This document shows positions 1 to 8,033 of a stretch of 20,961 nt of DNA, piece after piece. Origin of the DNA: JAPSGM01 sp036556985 (GTDB taxonomy: Bacteria; Chloroflexota; Limnocylindria; QHBO01). The notes beneath the pieces were generated by a model. It ran no database searches, was not told the DNA's origin, and saw nothing but the letters and a program-made list of their open reading frames with translations. How positions within the stretch are numbered: position 1 is the first letter of the stretch; the number at the start of each line of letters is the position of its first letter. The stretch is taken from the NCBI GenBank assembly GCA_036556985.1, contig DATBIK010000019.1, forward strand, positions 1-20,961, given 5' to 3'. The translations under genes and the position numbers were made by a program.

Positions 1-444
1 GAGCCGCTCGGCGATCTCCCAGTGCGGCGGGGCGTCGCCTCCCGGACGCGGGTCGCCCCAGCTGCGGACGACCGGGTTGTCGTCCGCGCTCCGCCCGTCC
101 GGGACCGATGCGTCCGGCAGGTTCGGGACGAGCAGCAGGTCCGCCTCGATGGCCGCCTCGAGCTCGCCCAGCTCGCCGGTGAGCGCGTCGATCCGCGTCG
201 AGAGCTCGGCCAGGCGCGCCTTCAGCGCCTCGCCCTCCCCCCGGCGGCCGTCGCGCATGAGCGCGCCGAGCTCCTTGTTGCCGGCGTTGCGCTCGGCGCG
301 CAGCGCGTTCGCCTCGGCCTCGACCGCGCGGCGCCGCTCGTCGGCGGCCAGGATGCGGTCGACGGGCTCGGTCGGCTCGCCCTTGCGCGCCACGGCGCGC
401 TTCACGGCCTCGGCGTCGTCACGAATGCGCTGGAGCCCGATCAT
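1..444 (-). CDS. serS: Seryl-tRNA synthetase, N-terminal part (cut by window edge)
   Basis: Seryl-tRNA synthetase (class II) charges tRNA-Ser with serine in the cytoplasm. Only the first 148 codons are present; the catalytic domain lies beyond position 1. The visible part starts MIGLQRIRDD and is a long charged helical region (about residues 25-95, rich in Ala, Glu and Arg). This matches the antiparallel coiled-coil arm that SerRS uses to grip the long variable arm of tRNA-Ser. It is followed by the usual stretch LLLVPNLPDASVPDG and a DNPVVRSWG-like linker (canonical form NxxVxxWG) leading to the catalytic core. The ATG overlaps the lysS stop codon by 4 bp (ATGA, 441-444), so it is probably translationally coupled as the last visible gene of the greA-lysS-serS unit. 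Identity is confident from this N-terminal pattern, although motifs 1-3 cannot be seen. Confidence 0.9.
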   Translation of the reverse strand, partial: MIGLQRIRDDAEAVKRAVARKGEPTEPVDRILAADERRRAVEAEANALRAERNAGNKELGALMRDGRRGEGEALKARLAELSTRIDALTGELGELEAAIEADLLLVPNLPDASVPDGRSADDNPVVRSWGDPRPGGDAPPHWEIAERL

Positions 445-2048
445 GCGGGCAGGGTATCGGCCCCGGCGGCCTCGCGAAGGCGCTCAACGACGAAGCCGGG
501 CTCCAGGCTGGCGAGCAGCCAGCCGGCGCGCGGCCCGTGCGGCTGGCCGAGTAAGGCGGCGTACAGCGCGGCGAAGGCACGACCGGCGGGCAGGTCCGCC
601 GCGCGGGCGGCGTCGAAGATCGCCGCCTGGAGCGCCTCGCCGTTCCAGGCGCCGGCGGGCAGCTGGGCCACGCTGTCGGCCAGGGCGGCGAGGACGCCGC
701 GCTGGACCGGGTCGAGCCGGCGGGCGGCTGCCGGCAGGGCGCGTTGGACGCTGATTCGCACGCGGTCCGGCGCGTATTGGGCGAGCCAGGCCCGCGCAGC
801 GGCGACGCGCTCCTCGAGGAGCTCCGCCTCGCGCGGCGCGAGCGGGCCGCCCTTCTCGGCCTCGACCCGCGCGCGGAGGTCGACGCCGGGCACCTGGCTC
901 AGCAGGGCGAGGTGGGCGAAGGCCGGTCGGTAGGCGGCCCCCTCGGCGGCCGGGTCGGCCTGCGGGTCGAGCAGCGCGGCGGCGAACAGGCGCTCCGGCT
1001 CTGGCGGCACTTCGCCCTTCACCGGCAGGCCGGCGCTGGCGGCCGCCACGCGGTCGAACTCGTCGAACAGGCGCGGGATCGCATCGGTCCCGTCCGGGTC
1101 AAAGTCGATGGCCTGGTTCGGCCGCGGACGCAGGAAGAGGAAGCGCAGCTGCTCGGGCGGCACGACCTCGGCGATGTGATGCGCGGCCGCCCCTCGCCCC
1201 TTCGAAGTGGACATCTTCTTCCCGCCGATGTTCAGGAACTCGTACGGCACGTTGAGGGGCGGCTCGCGCTCGAACACCTCGCGGGCGATCGCGTCCGAGC
1301 GGTCGCGCGAGCCGCCGGCCGTGGCGAGGTCCTTGCCGCAGGGCTCGATCGTCACCCCGAAGTGGCTCCACTGCGCCGCCCACTCCAGGTTCCACGGCAG
1401 CTTGGCCGCGCCGCCGAACGGCGCCACGCGGCCACGGAATCCACAGCCGGTGGCCCACGTCACGAGGTCGGGCAGGCATTCGACCGCCACCGTACCGCCG
1501 TCCCAGTCGCGGGCCAGGGTGGTGCCCACCCTCCCGCAGCTCGGGCAGATGACGTGGACCGGGAGCCAGCCTTCGGGTCGCTCCACGCGGCTGACGCGGC
1601 GGTAGATGTCGCGCACCGTCGCGGCCCGGTCGAGCGCCACGCGGAGGTATCGGTCCATGTCGCCGGCGGCATACAGCTCGCTCATCCAGTAGTAGCGGTC
1701 GGGGTGGATGCCGAGCCGGGCGAAGGTGTCGATGAACAGCCCCGCGAAGTGCCGCGCGTACGACGCGTGCCCGTCGTCCACAGGGTCCGGCACGTGGGCG
1801 AGCGGCATGCCCATGGCACGCTCGACGGCATCGGGGGTGAGCAGCGCCTGGGCGTCCATGGGGTCGAGGTCGTCGACCCCGTACAGGAGCGTGGTCTCCA
1901 GCCCACGGGCACGGAGCGCACGGACGATGACGTCCAGGATCACCGGCCCCCGCAGCGAGCCGACGTGGACGGTGCCCGACGGGGTCTTCGAGTCGTTGAC
2001 GACCTGGGGCCCGGAGACGCGCTCGGCGAGCTCGTCGGCCCAGAACAC
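441..2048 (-). CDS. lysS: Class I lysyl-tRNA synthetase
   Basis: Charges tRNA-Lys with lysine. This is the class I (archaeal-type) LysRS, unrelated to the class II enzyme of most bacteria. The Rossmann-fold signatures are visible: TPSGTVHVGS at about residues 22-31 (HIGH-type motif, as HVGS) and KKMSTSKG at about 277-284 (KMSKS-type motif). A CPSC pair at about 168-171 with further cysteines near 191 and 202 suggests a metal-binding knuckle as in this family. The length of about 535 aa fits. I chose the GTG at 2048 because residues upstream of FWADELAERV are low-complexity Arg/Ser translation of the greA 3' end, and the GTG lies 7 bp after the greA stop. No strong ribosome binding site is visible, so coupling to greA is likely. 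The 3' end overlaps the serS start by 4 bp. The main uncertainty is the exact start. Confidence 0.88.
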   Translation of the reverse strand: MFWADELAERVSGPQVVNDSKTPSGTVHVGSLRGPVILDVIVRALRARGLETTLLYGVDDLDPMDAQALLTPDAVERAMGMPLAHVPDPVDDGHASYARHFAGLFIDTFARLGIHPDRYYWMSELYAAGDMDRYLRVALDRAATVRDIYRRVSRVERPEGWLPVHVICPSCGRVGTTLARDWDGGTVAVECLPDLVTWATGCGFRGRVAPFGGAAKLPWNLEWAAQWSHFGVTIEPCGKDLATAGGSRDRSDAIAREVFEREPPLNVPYEFLNIGGKKMSTSKGRGAAAHHIAEVVPPEQLRFLFLRPRPNQAIDFDPDGTDAIPRLFDEFDRVAAASAGLPVKGEVPPEPERLFAAALLDPQADPAAEGAAYRPAFAHLALLSQVPGVDLRARVEAEKGGPLAPREAELLEERVAAARAWLAQYAPDRVRISVQRALPAAARRLDPVQRGVLAALADSVAQLPAGAWNGEALQAAIFDAARAADLPAGRAFAALYAALLGQPHGPRAGWLLASLEPGFVVERLREAAGADTLPA

Positions 2049-2055
2049 GGGGCGG

Positions 2056-2517
2056 CTAGCTGACGCGGACGACCGTGTAGGAGACCGGCCCGGCCGGGGC
2101 CTGGACGGTGACCTTGTCGCCCTTCTTGTGGCCCATGAGCGCGGCACCGACTGGCGACTCGTTGCTGATGCGACCCTCGCGCGGCGACGCCTCGGCGGAT
2201 CCGACGATGGTGAACGTCTCCTCCCCGTCCGAGCCCTTGATGACCACCTTCGAGCCGATGCCGACCTTGTCGCCGTTGTGGCCCTCGATGACCTCGGCGT
2301 TCTTCAGCTGGGCCTCGAGCGTGGCGATGCGGCCCTCCAGGAACGACTGCTCCTGCTTTGCGTCCTCGTACTCGGCGTTCTCGGTGATGTCGCCGTCCAG
2401 CTTCGCGTCGTGGATGCGCGCGGCGACGCGCGGCCGCTCCGAGGTGATGAGGTGATTCAGCTCCGCCTTGAGCTTCTCGAGCCCCTCGGCGGTCAGGTAG
2501 ACGGGCTTGTTGTTCAT
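2056..2517 (-). CDS. greA: Transcription elongation factor GreA
   Basis: GreA enters the secondary channel of RNA polymerase and stimulates cleavage of backtracked RNA, rescuing stalled complexes. The 153-aa product has the normal GreA length. Residues 1-75 form the N-terminal coiled coil, and its tip carries DGDITENAEYEDAK (about 41-54), the acidic tip that places the catalytic Mg ion. The C-terminal FKBP-like domain ends with SPVGAALMGHKKGDKVTV, typical for the family. The ATG at 2517 is preceded by a purine-rich GGGGTAGGGA region; an in-frame extension upstream to 2571 has no family similarity and was rejected. It is the first gene of greA-lysS-serS, transcribed from the promoter at 2709-2737 through an approximately 185-nt leader. 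Confidence 0.95.
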   Translation of the reverse strand: MNNKPVYLTAEGLEKLKAELNHLITSERPRVAARIHDAKLDGDITENAEYEDAKQEQSFLEGRIATLEAQLKNAEVIEGHNGDKVGIGSKVVIKGSDGEETFTIVGSAEASPREGRISNESPVGAALMGHKKGDKVTVQAPAGPVSYTVVRVS

Positions 2518-2582
2518 CGGATCCCTACCCCCCTTCAAGCGTTCTGTTCCCGTTCGCGACGTCAGCCGCAACGGATGCCGTG

Positions 2583-2650
2583 CCGCGGTGGGGGAACCGC
2601 GGTGCGCGGACCGAACGAGGCGAACAAAAAACGCTCCAGGCGAGCTCGCC
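2583..2650 (-). promoter_or_regulatory. Structured greA leader: palindrome, T6 tract and hairpin
   Basis: Between the promoter (2709-2737) and the greA start (2517), the minus-strand transcript would carry, in order: the 12-bp palindrome GGCGAGCTCGCC (2639-2650), a run of six T (2626-2631), and a perfect 7-bp hairpin with arms CCGCGGT and ACCGCGG around a 6-nt loop (2583-2602). A T run is rare in this GC-rich DNA. The arrangement could be an attenuator or a leaky terminator for readthrough from uppP. The palindrome-to-T distance of 7 nt is longer than in a classical terminator, so the function is inference. Confidence 0.4.
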
Positions 2651-2708
2651 GCTTCTCGACGATGCCCCTGAAGCTGGCCTCGGCCGCTCCCGGCCTGCCG
2701 GCCGCAGG

Positions 2709-2737
2709 ATTGTAGGCGCGAGGGGGGTGGGTGTCAA
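2709..2737 (-). promoter_or_regulatory. Sigma-70-type promoter of the greA operon
   Basis: On the minus strand a perfect -35 TTGACA (2732-2737) is separated by exactly 17 bp from -10 TACAAT (2709-2714). This is the best housekeeping promoter match in the window. It lies immediately downstream of the uppP stop codon and points towards greA. The predicted transcription start is near 2702, leaving a leader of about 185 nt. Confidence 0.82.
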
Positions 2738-2749
2738 AGGAATCGGTGC

Positions 2750-3595
2750 CTATCGGCCCACCAGGACGAGGGTAACGACGAGGGCGGCGAAGCCGATGCG
2801 GTAGGCGCTGAACACCGCCACCGAGCGCGATCGGAGCCAGGCCAGCAGGAAGCCGATGGCCAGCATGCCGGCCAGCGCGGCGGCCACGAAGCCGCCGCCG
2901 ATCGCCAGCCACTCGGTGGCGGTATGCGCCTCGGCGAGGAGGTCCCGCGAGCCGTAGAGGCCGGCGCCCAGGGTGATCGGCGTGGCGAGCAGGAAGCTGA
3001 AGCGCGCCGCGGCCTCGCGGGTGAGGCCCATGGCCAGCCCGGCGGTGATCGTGGCGCCGGAGCGGCTGATGCCCGGCAGCAGGGCGAACGCCTGGCTGAA
3101 GCCGACGACGACGGCGGTCGGGACGTTCACGTGGCCGAGGTCGCGCGCGCGGCGTCCCCAGCGGTCCGCCGCGAGGAGGCCGAGGGCGCCGATGACGAGG
3201 AAGCCGGCGATCGCCAGCCGCACGGCATCGGTCCCGCCGTGGAGGACCTCGTCCACGAAGTCCTCGCCGACGAAGCCGATGACTGCCGCCGGCACGGTGG
3301 CCAGGGCCAGCAGCCAGGCCAGCCGGCGGTCGGGGTCGTCGCCGATGCGCCGCTCGCCGAGGCTTGCGAAGAAGGCGCGCACCAGGCGCACCCAATCGCG
3401 CCAGAAGTAGGCGACGAGCGCCGTCAGCGTGCCGAGATGCAGGAACACGTCGAACGCCAGGCTGCCGATCAGCCCGCCCTCCTCCCAGCCGGCGATCCAC
3501 GGCGCCAGCTCCAGGTGGGCGCTGGAGCTGATCGGGATGAACTCGGTCAGCCCCTGCAGGACGCCGATGAGGATCGCCTGGAAGACGAGGTCCAA
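2750..3595 (-). CDS. uppP: Undecaprenyl-diphosphatase (BacA/UppP family)
   Basis: Integral membrane phosphatase that converts undecaprenyl pyrophosphate to undecaprenyl phosphate, recycling the lipid carrier for peptidoglycan and other wall polymers; it also gives bacitracin tolerance. Both family signatures are present: QGLTEFIPISSSAHL at about residues 14-28 and LLPGISRSGATITAG at about 172-186. The 281-aa length and multiple hydrophobic helices are normal. The start is a TTG at 3595, 7 bp after the hppA stop. No better ATG or GTG precedes the conserved ILIGVLQGLTE region, so the TTG is accepted, and translation is probably coupled to hppA. No terminator lies directly after the stop; the greA promoter begins 13 bp downstream. 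Confidence 0.94.
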   Translation of the reverse strand: MDLVFQAILIGVLQGLTEFIPISSSAHLELAPWIAGWEEGGLIGSLAFDVFLHLGTLTALVAYFWRDWVRLVRAFFASLGERRIGDDPDRRLAWLLALATVPAAVIGFVGEDFVDEVLHGGTDAVRLAIAGFLVIGALGLLAADRWGRRARDLGHVNVPTAVVVGFSQAFALLPGISRSGATITAGLAMGLTREAAARFSFLLATPITLGAGLYGSRDLLAEAHTATEWLAIGGGFVAAALAGMLAIGFLLAWLRSRSVAVFSAYRIGFAALVVTLVLVGR

Positions 3596-3602
3596 GCCGG
3601 GC

Positions 3603-5816
3603 CTAGCGGATGAAGAGCGGGGCCAGCACCAGGGTGATGGTGGCCAGCAGCTTCACGAGGACGTGCAGCGAAGGGCCGGCGGTGTCCTTGAACGGGTCGC
3701 CGACCGTGTCGCCCACGACCGCGGCGGCATGCGCCGGGGTGCCCTTGCCGATCACCTCGCCGGCCTCGTCGCGGAGGTGGCCCGCCTCGATGAACTTCTT
3801 GGCGTTGTCCCATGCGCCGCCGCCGTTGTTCAGCGTGGTGGCCAGCAACACGCCGGCGATGGTGCCGACCATGAGCAGGCCCGCCACCGCCTGGTAGCCG
3901 AGCAGCAGGCCGACGACGACCGGCGTGGCCACCGCCACGAGGCCGGGGGCCACCATCTCGCGCAGCGCGGCGCGGGTGGTGATGTCGACCACGCGGGCGT
4001 AGTCCGGGCGCTGGGTGTAGTCCATGATGCCCGGCATCTCGCGGAACTGGCGCCGTACCTCGACGATGATCGACGACGCCGTCTTGCCCACCGCTCGAAT
4101 GGCGAGCGAGCTGAAGAAGTAGGCCAGCATGGCGCCGATGAGGGCGGCCACGAAGACGCTCACGTCGGCGAGGTTCACCGCCTCGAGCAGCTCCCCACCC
4201 CGGTTGCGCTGGATGAGGTTGACCTTGTCGATGTACGCGCTGAACAGCAGGAAGGCGGCAAGGCTCGCCGACGCGATGGCGTAGCCCTTGGTGAGCGCCT
4301 TGGTGGTGTTGCCGACCGCATCGAGGCGGTCGGTGATCTCCCGGGCGCCGGCCTCGGAGCGGCTGAACTCGGCCACGCCGCCGGCGTTGTCGGTGATCGG
4401 GCCGAAGGTGTCCATGGCCAGGATGTAGGCCGTGGTCATGAGCATGCCCATCGTCGCCACCGCGGTGCCGAAGATGCCGCCCACGTCGTTGCCCTCGGCG
4501 TTCGTCAGCCCGGCCTGGCTGCCCAGCCAGTGGCTGGCGATGAGCGCGATGCCGATGCTGACCGCGGTGACGAACGTCGTCTCGAAGCCGACGGCCGTGC
4601 CACTGATGATGTTCGTGGCCGGGCCGGTCTTGCTGGCCTCGGCGATCTCGCGCACGGGCCGGAAGGTGCCGGCGGTGTAGTACTGGGTTATGTAGACGAA
4701 GACGACGCTCGTGGCCAGGCCCACCAGGCCGGCTCCGAAGAACCAGACCCAGGCCGGCCAGCCGTTCGCGGCGGTCGCGTCGCCGGTGTTCATCATCACG
4801 CTGGTGCCGATGAAGAGGCCGACCACCGAGAGCGCGGTGGTGACCCAGTAGCCGCGGTTCAGGATGTTCATCGGGTTCTCGGTCTCGGACCCGCGGATGA
4901 AGAACATGGCCACGATGGTGGCGAACAGGCCAAAGGCGCGGACCACGAGCGGGAAGAAGATCCAGCCCTCCGGGTTCGGCCAGCCCGCGGCCTCCGCGAT
5001 GGTGAAGGCCGCGACGCCCAGGATCATGGCGCCGATGTTCTCGGCGGCGGTGGACTCGAACAGGTCCGCGCCACGGCCGGCGCAGTCGCCGACGTTGTCG
5101 CCGACGAGGTCGGCCACAACGCCCGCGTTGCGGGGGTCGTCCTCGGGGATGCCGGCCTCCACCTTGCCGACGAGGTCCGAGCCGACGTCGGCGGCCTTGG
5201 TGTAGATGCCGCCGCCGAGCTGCGCGAACAGCGCCACGAAGCTGGCACCGAAGCCGAAGCCGACGATGAGGAAGGGCGCCTCGGCCACGCTGACGTCGCC
5301 GATGAGCGTCTCGTAGACGGTGAAGATGCCCCACACGCCGAGCAGGCTGAGCGCGACGACGAGGAAGCCGGACACGGCGCCGCCGCGCATGGCGACCTGC
5401 ACCGCCTCGACCAGGCTGCGGCGTGCGGCGGCGGCGGTCCGCACGTTGGAGCGGACGCTGATGAACATGCCGATGATGCCCGACGCCATGGAGCAGGCCG
5501 CGCCGACGAGGAAGGCGATCGCGGTCATGATCGCGATCGGCGCGCCGGCGAGCTCCCGGACATCGGCCACATCAGGCGTCTCGACGAGGTAGATGACCAC
5601 GCCGATGATCACCGCGCCGACGAGGGCGAGCATGCCGATCGTCGTGTACTGGCGCTTCACGAAGGCATCCGCGCCCTCGCGGATCGTGTCGGCCACGTCC
5701 TGCATCGCCTGCGGACCCTTGTCGCGGCGCAGGACATCCGAGGCGAGGTAGAGCGCGAAAGCGACCGCGGCCAGGCCCGCGATCGGTACCACCCAGATGA
5801 GGAGATCGGCGTCCAA
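3603..5816 (-). CDS. hppA: Membrane proton-pumping pyrophosphatase, K+-independent type
   Basis: Hydrolyses pyrophosphate and pumps H+ across the cytoplasmic membrane, recovering energy from PPi made in biosynthesis. The product is about 737 aa with many hydrophobic helices, as in the 16-helix family. Catalytic-site stretches are intact: TKAADVGSDLVGKVE (about 206-220), EDDPRNAGVVADLVGDNVGDCAGRGADLFES (from about 225) and the C-terminal GDTVGDPFKDTAGPS. The diagnostic loop is GNTTKALTK (502-510): Lys506 and Thr509 are the residues that mark K+-independent enzymes, where K+-dependent ones have Ala and Gly. The start is a TTG at 5816 because an ideal GGAGG stands just upstream; an ATG 14 codons earlier has no ribosome binding site. 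The 3' end is followed after 7 bp by uppP. Confidence 0.95.
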   Translation of the reverse strand: MDADLLIWVVPIAGLAAVAFALYLASDVLRRDKGPQAMQDVADTIREGADAFVKRQYTTIGMLALVGAVIIGVVIYLVETPDVADVRELAGAPIAIMTAIAFLVGAACSMASGIIGMFISVRSNVRTAAAARRSLVEAVQVAMRGGAVSGFLVVALSLLGVWGIFTVYETLIGDVSVAEAPFLIVGFGFGASFVALFAQLGGGIYTKAADVGSDLVGKVEAGIPEDDPRNAGVVADLVGDNVGDCAGRGADLFESTAAENIGAMILGVAAFTIAEAAGWPNPEGWIFFPLVVRAFGLFATIVAMFFIRGSETENPMNILNRGYWVTTALSVVGLFIGTSVMMNTGDATAANGWPAWVWFFGAGLVGLATSVVFVYITQYYTAGTFRPVREIAEASKTGPATNIISGTAVGFETTFVTAVSIGIALIASHWLGSQAGLTNAEGNDVGGIFGTAVATMGMLMTTAYILAMDTFGPITDNAGGVAEFSRSEAGAREITDRLDAVGNTTKALTKGYAIASASLAAFLLFSAYIDKVNLIQRNRGGELLEAVNLADVSVFVAALIGAMLAYFFSSLAIRAVGKTASSIIVEVRRQFREMPGIMDYTQRPDYARVVDITTRAALREMVAPGLVAVATPVVVGLLLGYQAVAGLLMVGTIAGVLLATTLNNGGGAWDNAKKFIEAGHLRDEAGEVIGKGTPAHAAAVVGDTVGDPFKDTAGPSLHVLVKLLATITLVLAPLFIR

Positions 5817-5938
5817 TTGATCCTCCAGATTGTTGGGGCGGCGGGCCAGGCCCGCCACGGCACGCCCACGCGGGGCAAGGGCTACACACGGAAACGCCGG
5901 CGGGAAGATGCAGCAGCGCCCGCCAGCGAGGCGGCGGT

Positions 5939-5968
5939 ATGGTAGCCCCGCGCGCTCGGCGGGGTCAA
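5939..5968 (-). promoter_or_regulatory. Putative hppA promoter with an inverted repeat in its spacer
   Basis: On the minus strand -35 TTGACC (5963-5968) and -10 TACCAT (5939-5944) are 18 bp apart, about 120 bp before the hppA start. The spacer holds a 6-bp inverted repeat, CCCCGC at 5946-5951 and GCGGGG at 5959-5964, around a 7-nt loop. The repeat could be a terminator for the surface-protein gene ending at 5979, an operator, or chance in GC-rich DNA. There is no T run. The rest of 5817-5938 shows nothing else I can name. Confidence 0.5.
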
Positions 5969-5978
5969 CCGAATCGGC

Positions 5979-8027
5979 TCAGGGCAGCCAGCGCGGCCGC
6001 CAGCCTTCCTCCGCCAGGTGTTCGACGACGCCGGTGGGCGTGTCCAGCAGCCAGATCCCGCTCCCCTGCCGGGTGATGATCGCCGTGCGCACCTCGACGC
6101 CGAACGCCACCGAGACGACGTCCGCCGGCTCGCCGAGCAGGAGCGGGCGGCCGGCACCGGGTGCGACCGGATCATCGGCAAGGTAGGCGCGGCCCTCGAC
6201 GACGAAGAGCAGCCGCTCAGCCGAGACCGACGGCGAGTGCGCCCCCGGTGGCAGGCCCAGGGTGATGAGCCGCGAGCCCGCCCGGGGCAGGTGGACGAGC
6301 GCGAGCCGCGCGATCTCGGCCGCGGACACGTAGGGCTCCTCCGGGAGGAGCGGTGGCAGCGGCGCGCCGGGAATGATGGTGCGCGGCTCGCCCTGGGGGA
6401 TCGTGGTGAAGATCGTCGCCGACGAGTCGGTCAGCCAGGTCGGAGGCGCGGCCGCGACGGCCGCCAGACTGCGAATCTCGTCCTCCTCGAGGTCGAGGAT
6501 GGCGACCCTGCCCGAGGCGTCGACGAAGGCGATGGCCGTCCCGTCCGGGGACCAGCGCGGCGCGCGCAGGATCGGCGGCCCGTCCGCTGTTGGCGGCGGC
6601 GTTGCCGCTGGGCTGCCGTCCGGCAGCTCGATCCGCTCCTCGTCGCCGCCGTCCGCGGCACGCGTCCACAGGCCGGCGCCGGCGCCGCTCTCCGCCTCGG
6701 CACGGCCGAAGGCGAAGCGCGTTCCGTCCGGGGCCCAGGCCGGGTCGAACTCGAGGTCGTCGCCGGCGGTCAGCACGGTCCGCCCGCTGCCGTCGGCCGA
6801 CAGCAGGACGAGGGCGGCACCGTCGCCCAGGACCACGCGGCGCCCATCCGGCGCGACGGCGTAATCGGTCACCGGCGAGAGCTCGGCGCTGATCTGGCGC
6901 TGTCCGGTACCGTCCGGGTTCATTGCCCACAGGTTCGCGATGCCGGCACGGTCGCTGAGGAAGACGATCTGGTTGCCGAGGCTCGCGAACGGGGCGCCGG
7001 TCGTGAAGCTCCAGGTGACGGCCTCTCCCAGCTGCGAGCCGTCCGCGGCGGCGATCCCGGGCGCCACGCTCACCGCGTACGTCGTGTTCGCGGCCAGCGG
7101 CGCGGATGGAGTGAAGCGCAGGATCCGCACCGACGGGTCCGCCAGCCCGGCGGCGCCGGGCGGCGCGACGACCTCGAGGTCGCCCGCCACCGACGGCTCG
7201 ATCGTGAAGGCGTCGTCCAGGTCCTGGTCCGGGTCGAGGGCGCGGTCGAAGACGACGGCGATCGGACCGGAGACGGCGGCGCCCTCGGTGCCGTCCGCGG
7301 GCACCAGTTGCGCGGCCTCGACCGGCGCGCTGGCGGTGTCGAAGGTGAAGGTGAACTCCTGCTGCAGCGGGATGCCGGCGCTGTCGCGGGCATCGGTCCG
7401 GATCTCGATCCGGTAGGTGATGCCCTCCGTCAGGCGCTGGGCCGGGACGAGCGTCAGGCGCTCGGCGCTCCAGCGCGCCGCGAAATCGAAAACCGGGTCC
7501 ACGAAGAGCGCCGACTCGACCGATGCGGTGTCCATCAGCGTGTTGAAGTCGACCGTGATCGTGCTGTCGAGGGGAACGTCCTCGGCACCGTCGACGGGCT
7601 CGGTCGCCACCACGGCCGGCGGGCCGACGGTGACGAACGCGAAGGGGGCCGATGGCTCGGCCATCCGGTTGCCGGCCTCGTCCTCCACCCCGGCCCCGAC
7701 GTGGACGCTGAACTCCGTCTCGAGCGGCAGCCTGTCTTCCGGCGTGAAACGGAGCGTGGCGCCGCTCCAGCTGAACTCCCCGGCGACCGCGGGCTCGATG
7801 CGGAAGGCCGACTCGGCTGTCGCCGTGCGCACCGGCTCGCTGAACTCGATCTCGAGCCCGCTGGTGGTGATCGCCACGTGCTCGTCTTCGCTGGCGTGGA
7901 GCGTCAGGCGGATCTCCTCCACGAACGGAGGGCGGCCGTCGACGCTCGTCGCGTAGTACAGGATGCCGGCCAGAACCGCCAGCCCGATGCCGATGACCGC
8001 CGCGTAGCGGAGGAGGACGGCGCGCAT
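5979..8027 (-). CDS. Membrane-anchored Big_5 (SbsA Ig-like) and TolB-type beta-propeller protein
   Basis: A 682-aa protein of unknown exact role, probably on the outer face of the membrane. Residues about 7-27 form one hydrophobic segment (signal anchor; no lipobox cysteine). Three bacterial Ig-like domains of the Big_5/SbsA kind follow at about 35-133, 135-232 and 237-345, each with the pattern of a VxxxFSEPV- or VVFDRAL-like strand, a FxIEP or FVDP segment, and a closing LRFTPxxxLxxxTxY or LTLVPAQRLTEGITY strand. From about 350 to the end there are TolB/PD40-type propeller blades such as IVFLSDRAGIANLWAMNPDG, FDPAWAPDGTRFAF and RAPRWSPDGTAIAFVD. The ATG at 8027 lies 6 bp after the rpoN stop, so the two genes are probably co-transcribed. 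The family suggests binding or scaffolding; no enzyme motif is visible. A minor alternative is an anti-sigma-like sensor, for which I see no cytoplasmic domain. Confidence 0.78.
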   Translation of the reverse strand: MRAVLLRYAAVIGIGLAVLAGILYYATSVDGRPPFVEEIRLTLHASEDEHVAITTSGLEIEFSEPVRTATAESAFRIEPAVAGEFSWSGATLRFTPEDRLPLETEFSVHVGAGVEDEAGNRMAEPSAPFAFVTVGPPAVVATEPVDGAEDVPLDSTITVDFNTLMDTASVESALFVDPVFDFAARWSAERLTLVPAQRLTEGITYRIEIRTDARDSAGIPLQQEFTFTFDTASAPVEAAQLVPADGTEGAAVSGPIAVVFDRALDPDQDLDDAFTIEPSVAGDLEVVAPPGAAGLADPSVRILRFTPSAPLAANTTYAVSVAPGIAAADGSQLGEAVTWSFTTGAPFASLGNQIVFLSDRAGIANLWAMNPDGTGQRQISAELSPVTDYAVAPDGRRVVLGDGAALVLLSADGSGRTVLTAGDDLEFDPAWAPDGTRFAFGRAEAESGAGAGLWTRAADGGDEERIELPDGSPAATPPPTADGPPILRAPRWSPDGTAIAFVDASGRVAILDLEEDEIRSLAAVAAAPPTWLTDSSATIFTTIPQGEPRTIIPGAPLPPLLPEEPYVSAAEIARLALVHLPRAGSRLITLGLPPGAHSPSVSAERLLFVVEGRAYLADDPVAPGAGRPLLLGEPADVVSVAFGVEVRTAIITRQGSGIWLLDTPTGVVEHLAEEGWRPRWLP

Positions 8028-8033
8028 CGCGCC

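Noticed and set aside
3429..5945. Long plus-strand open frame (838 codons) antisense to hppA
   Set aside because: The frame is His/Asp/Arg/Gly-rich low-complexity translation with no domain, a typical shadow of a GC-rich gene. The minus strand encodes an unmistakable full-length membrane pyrophosphatase.
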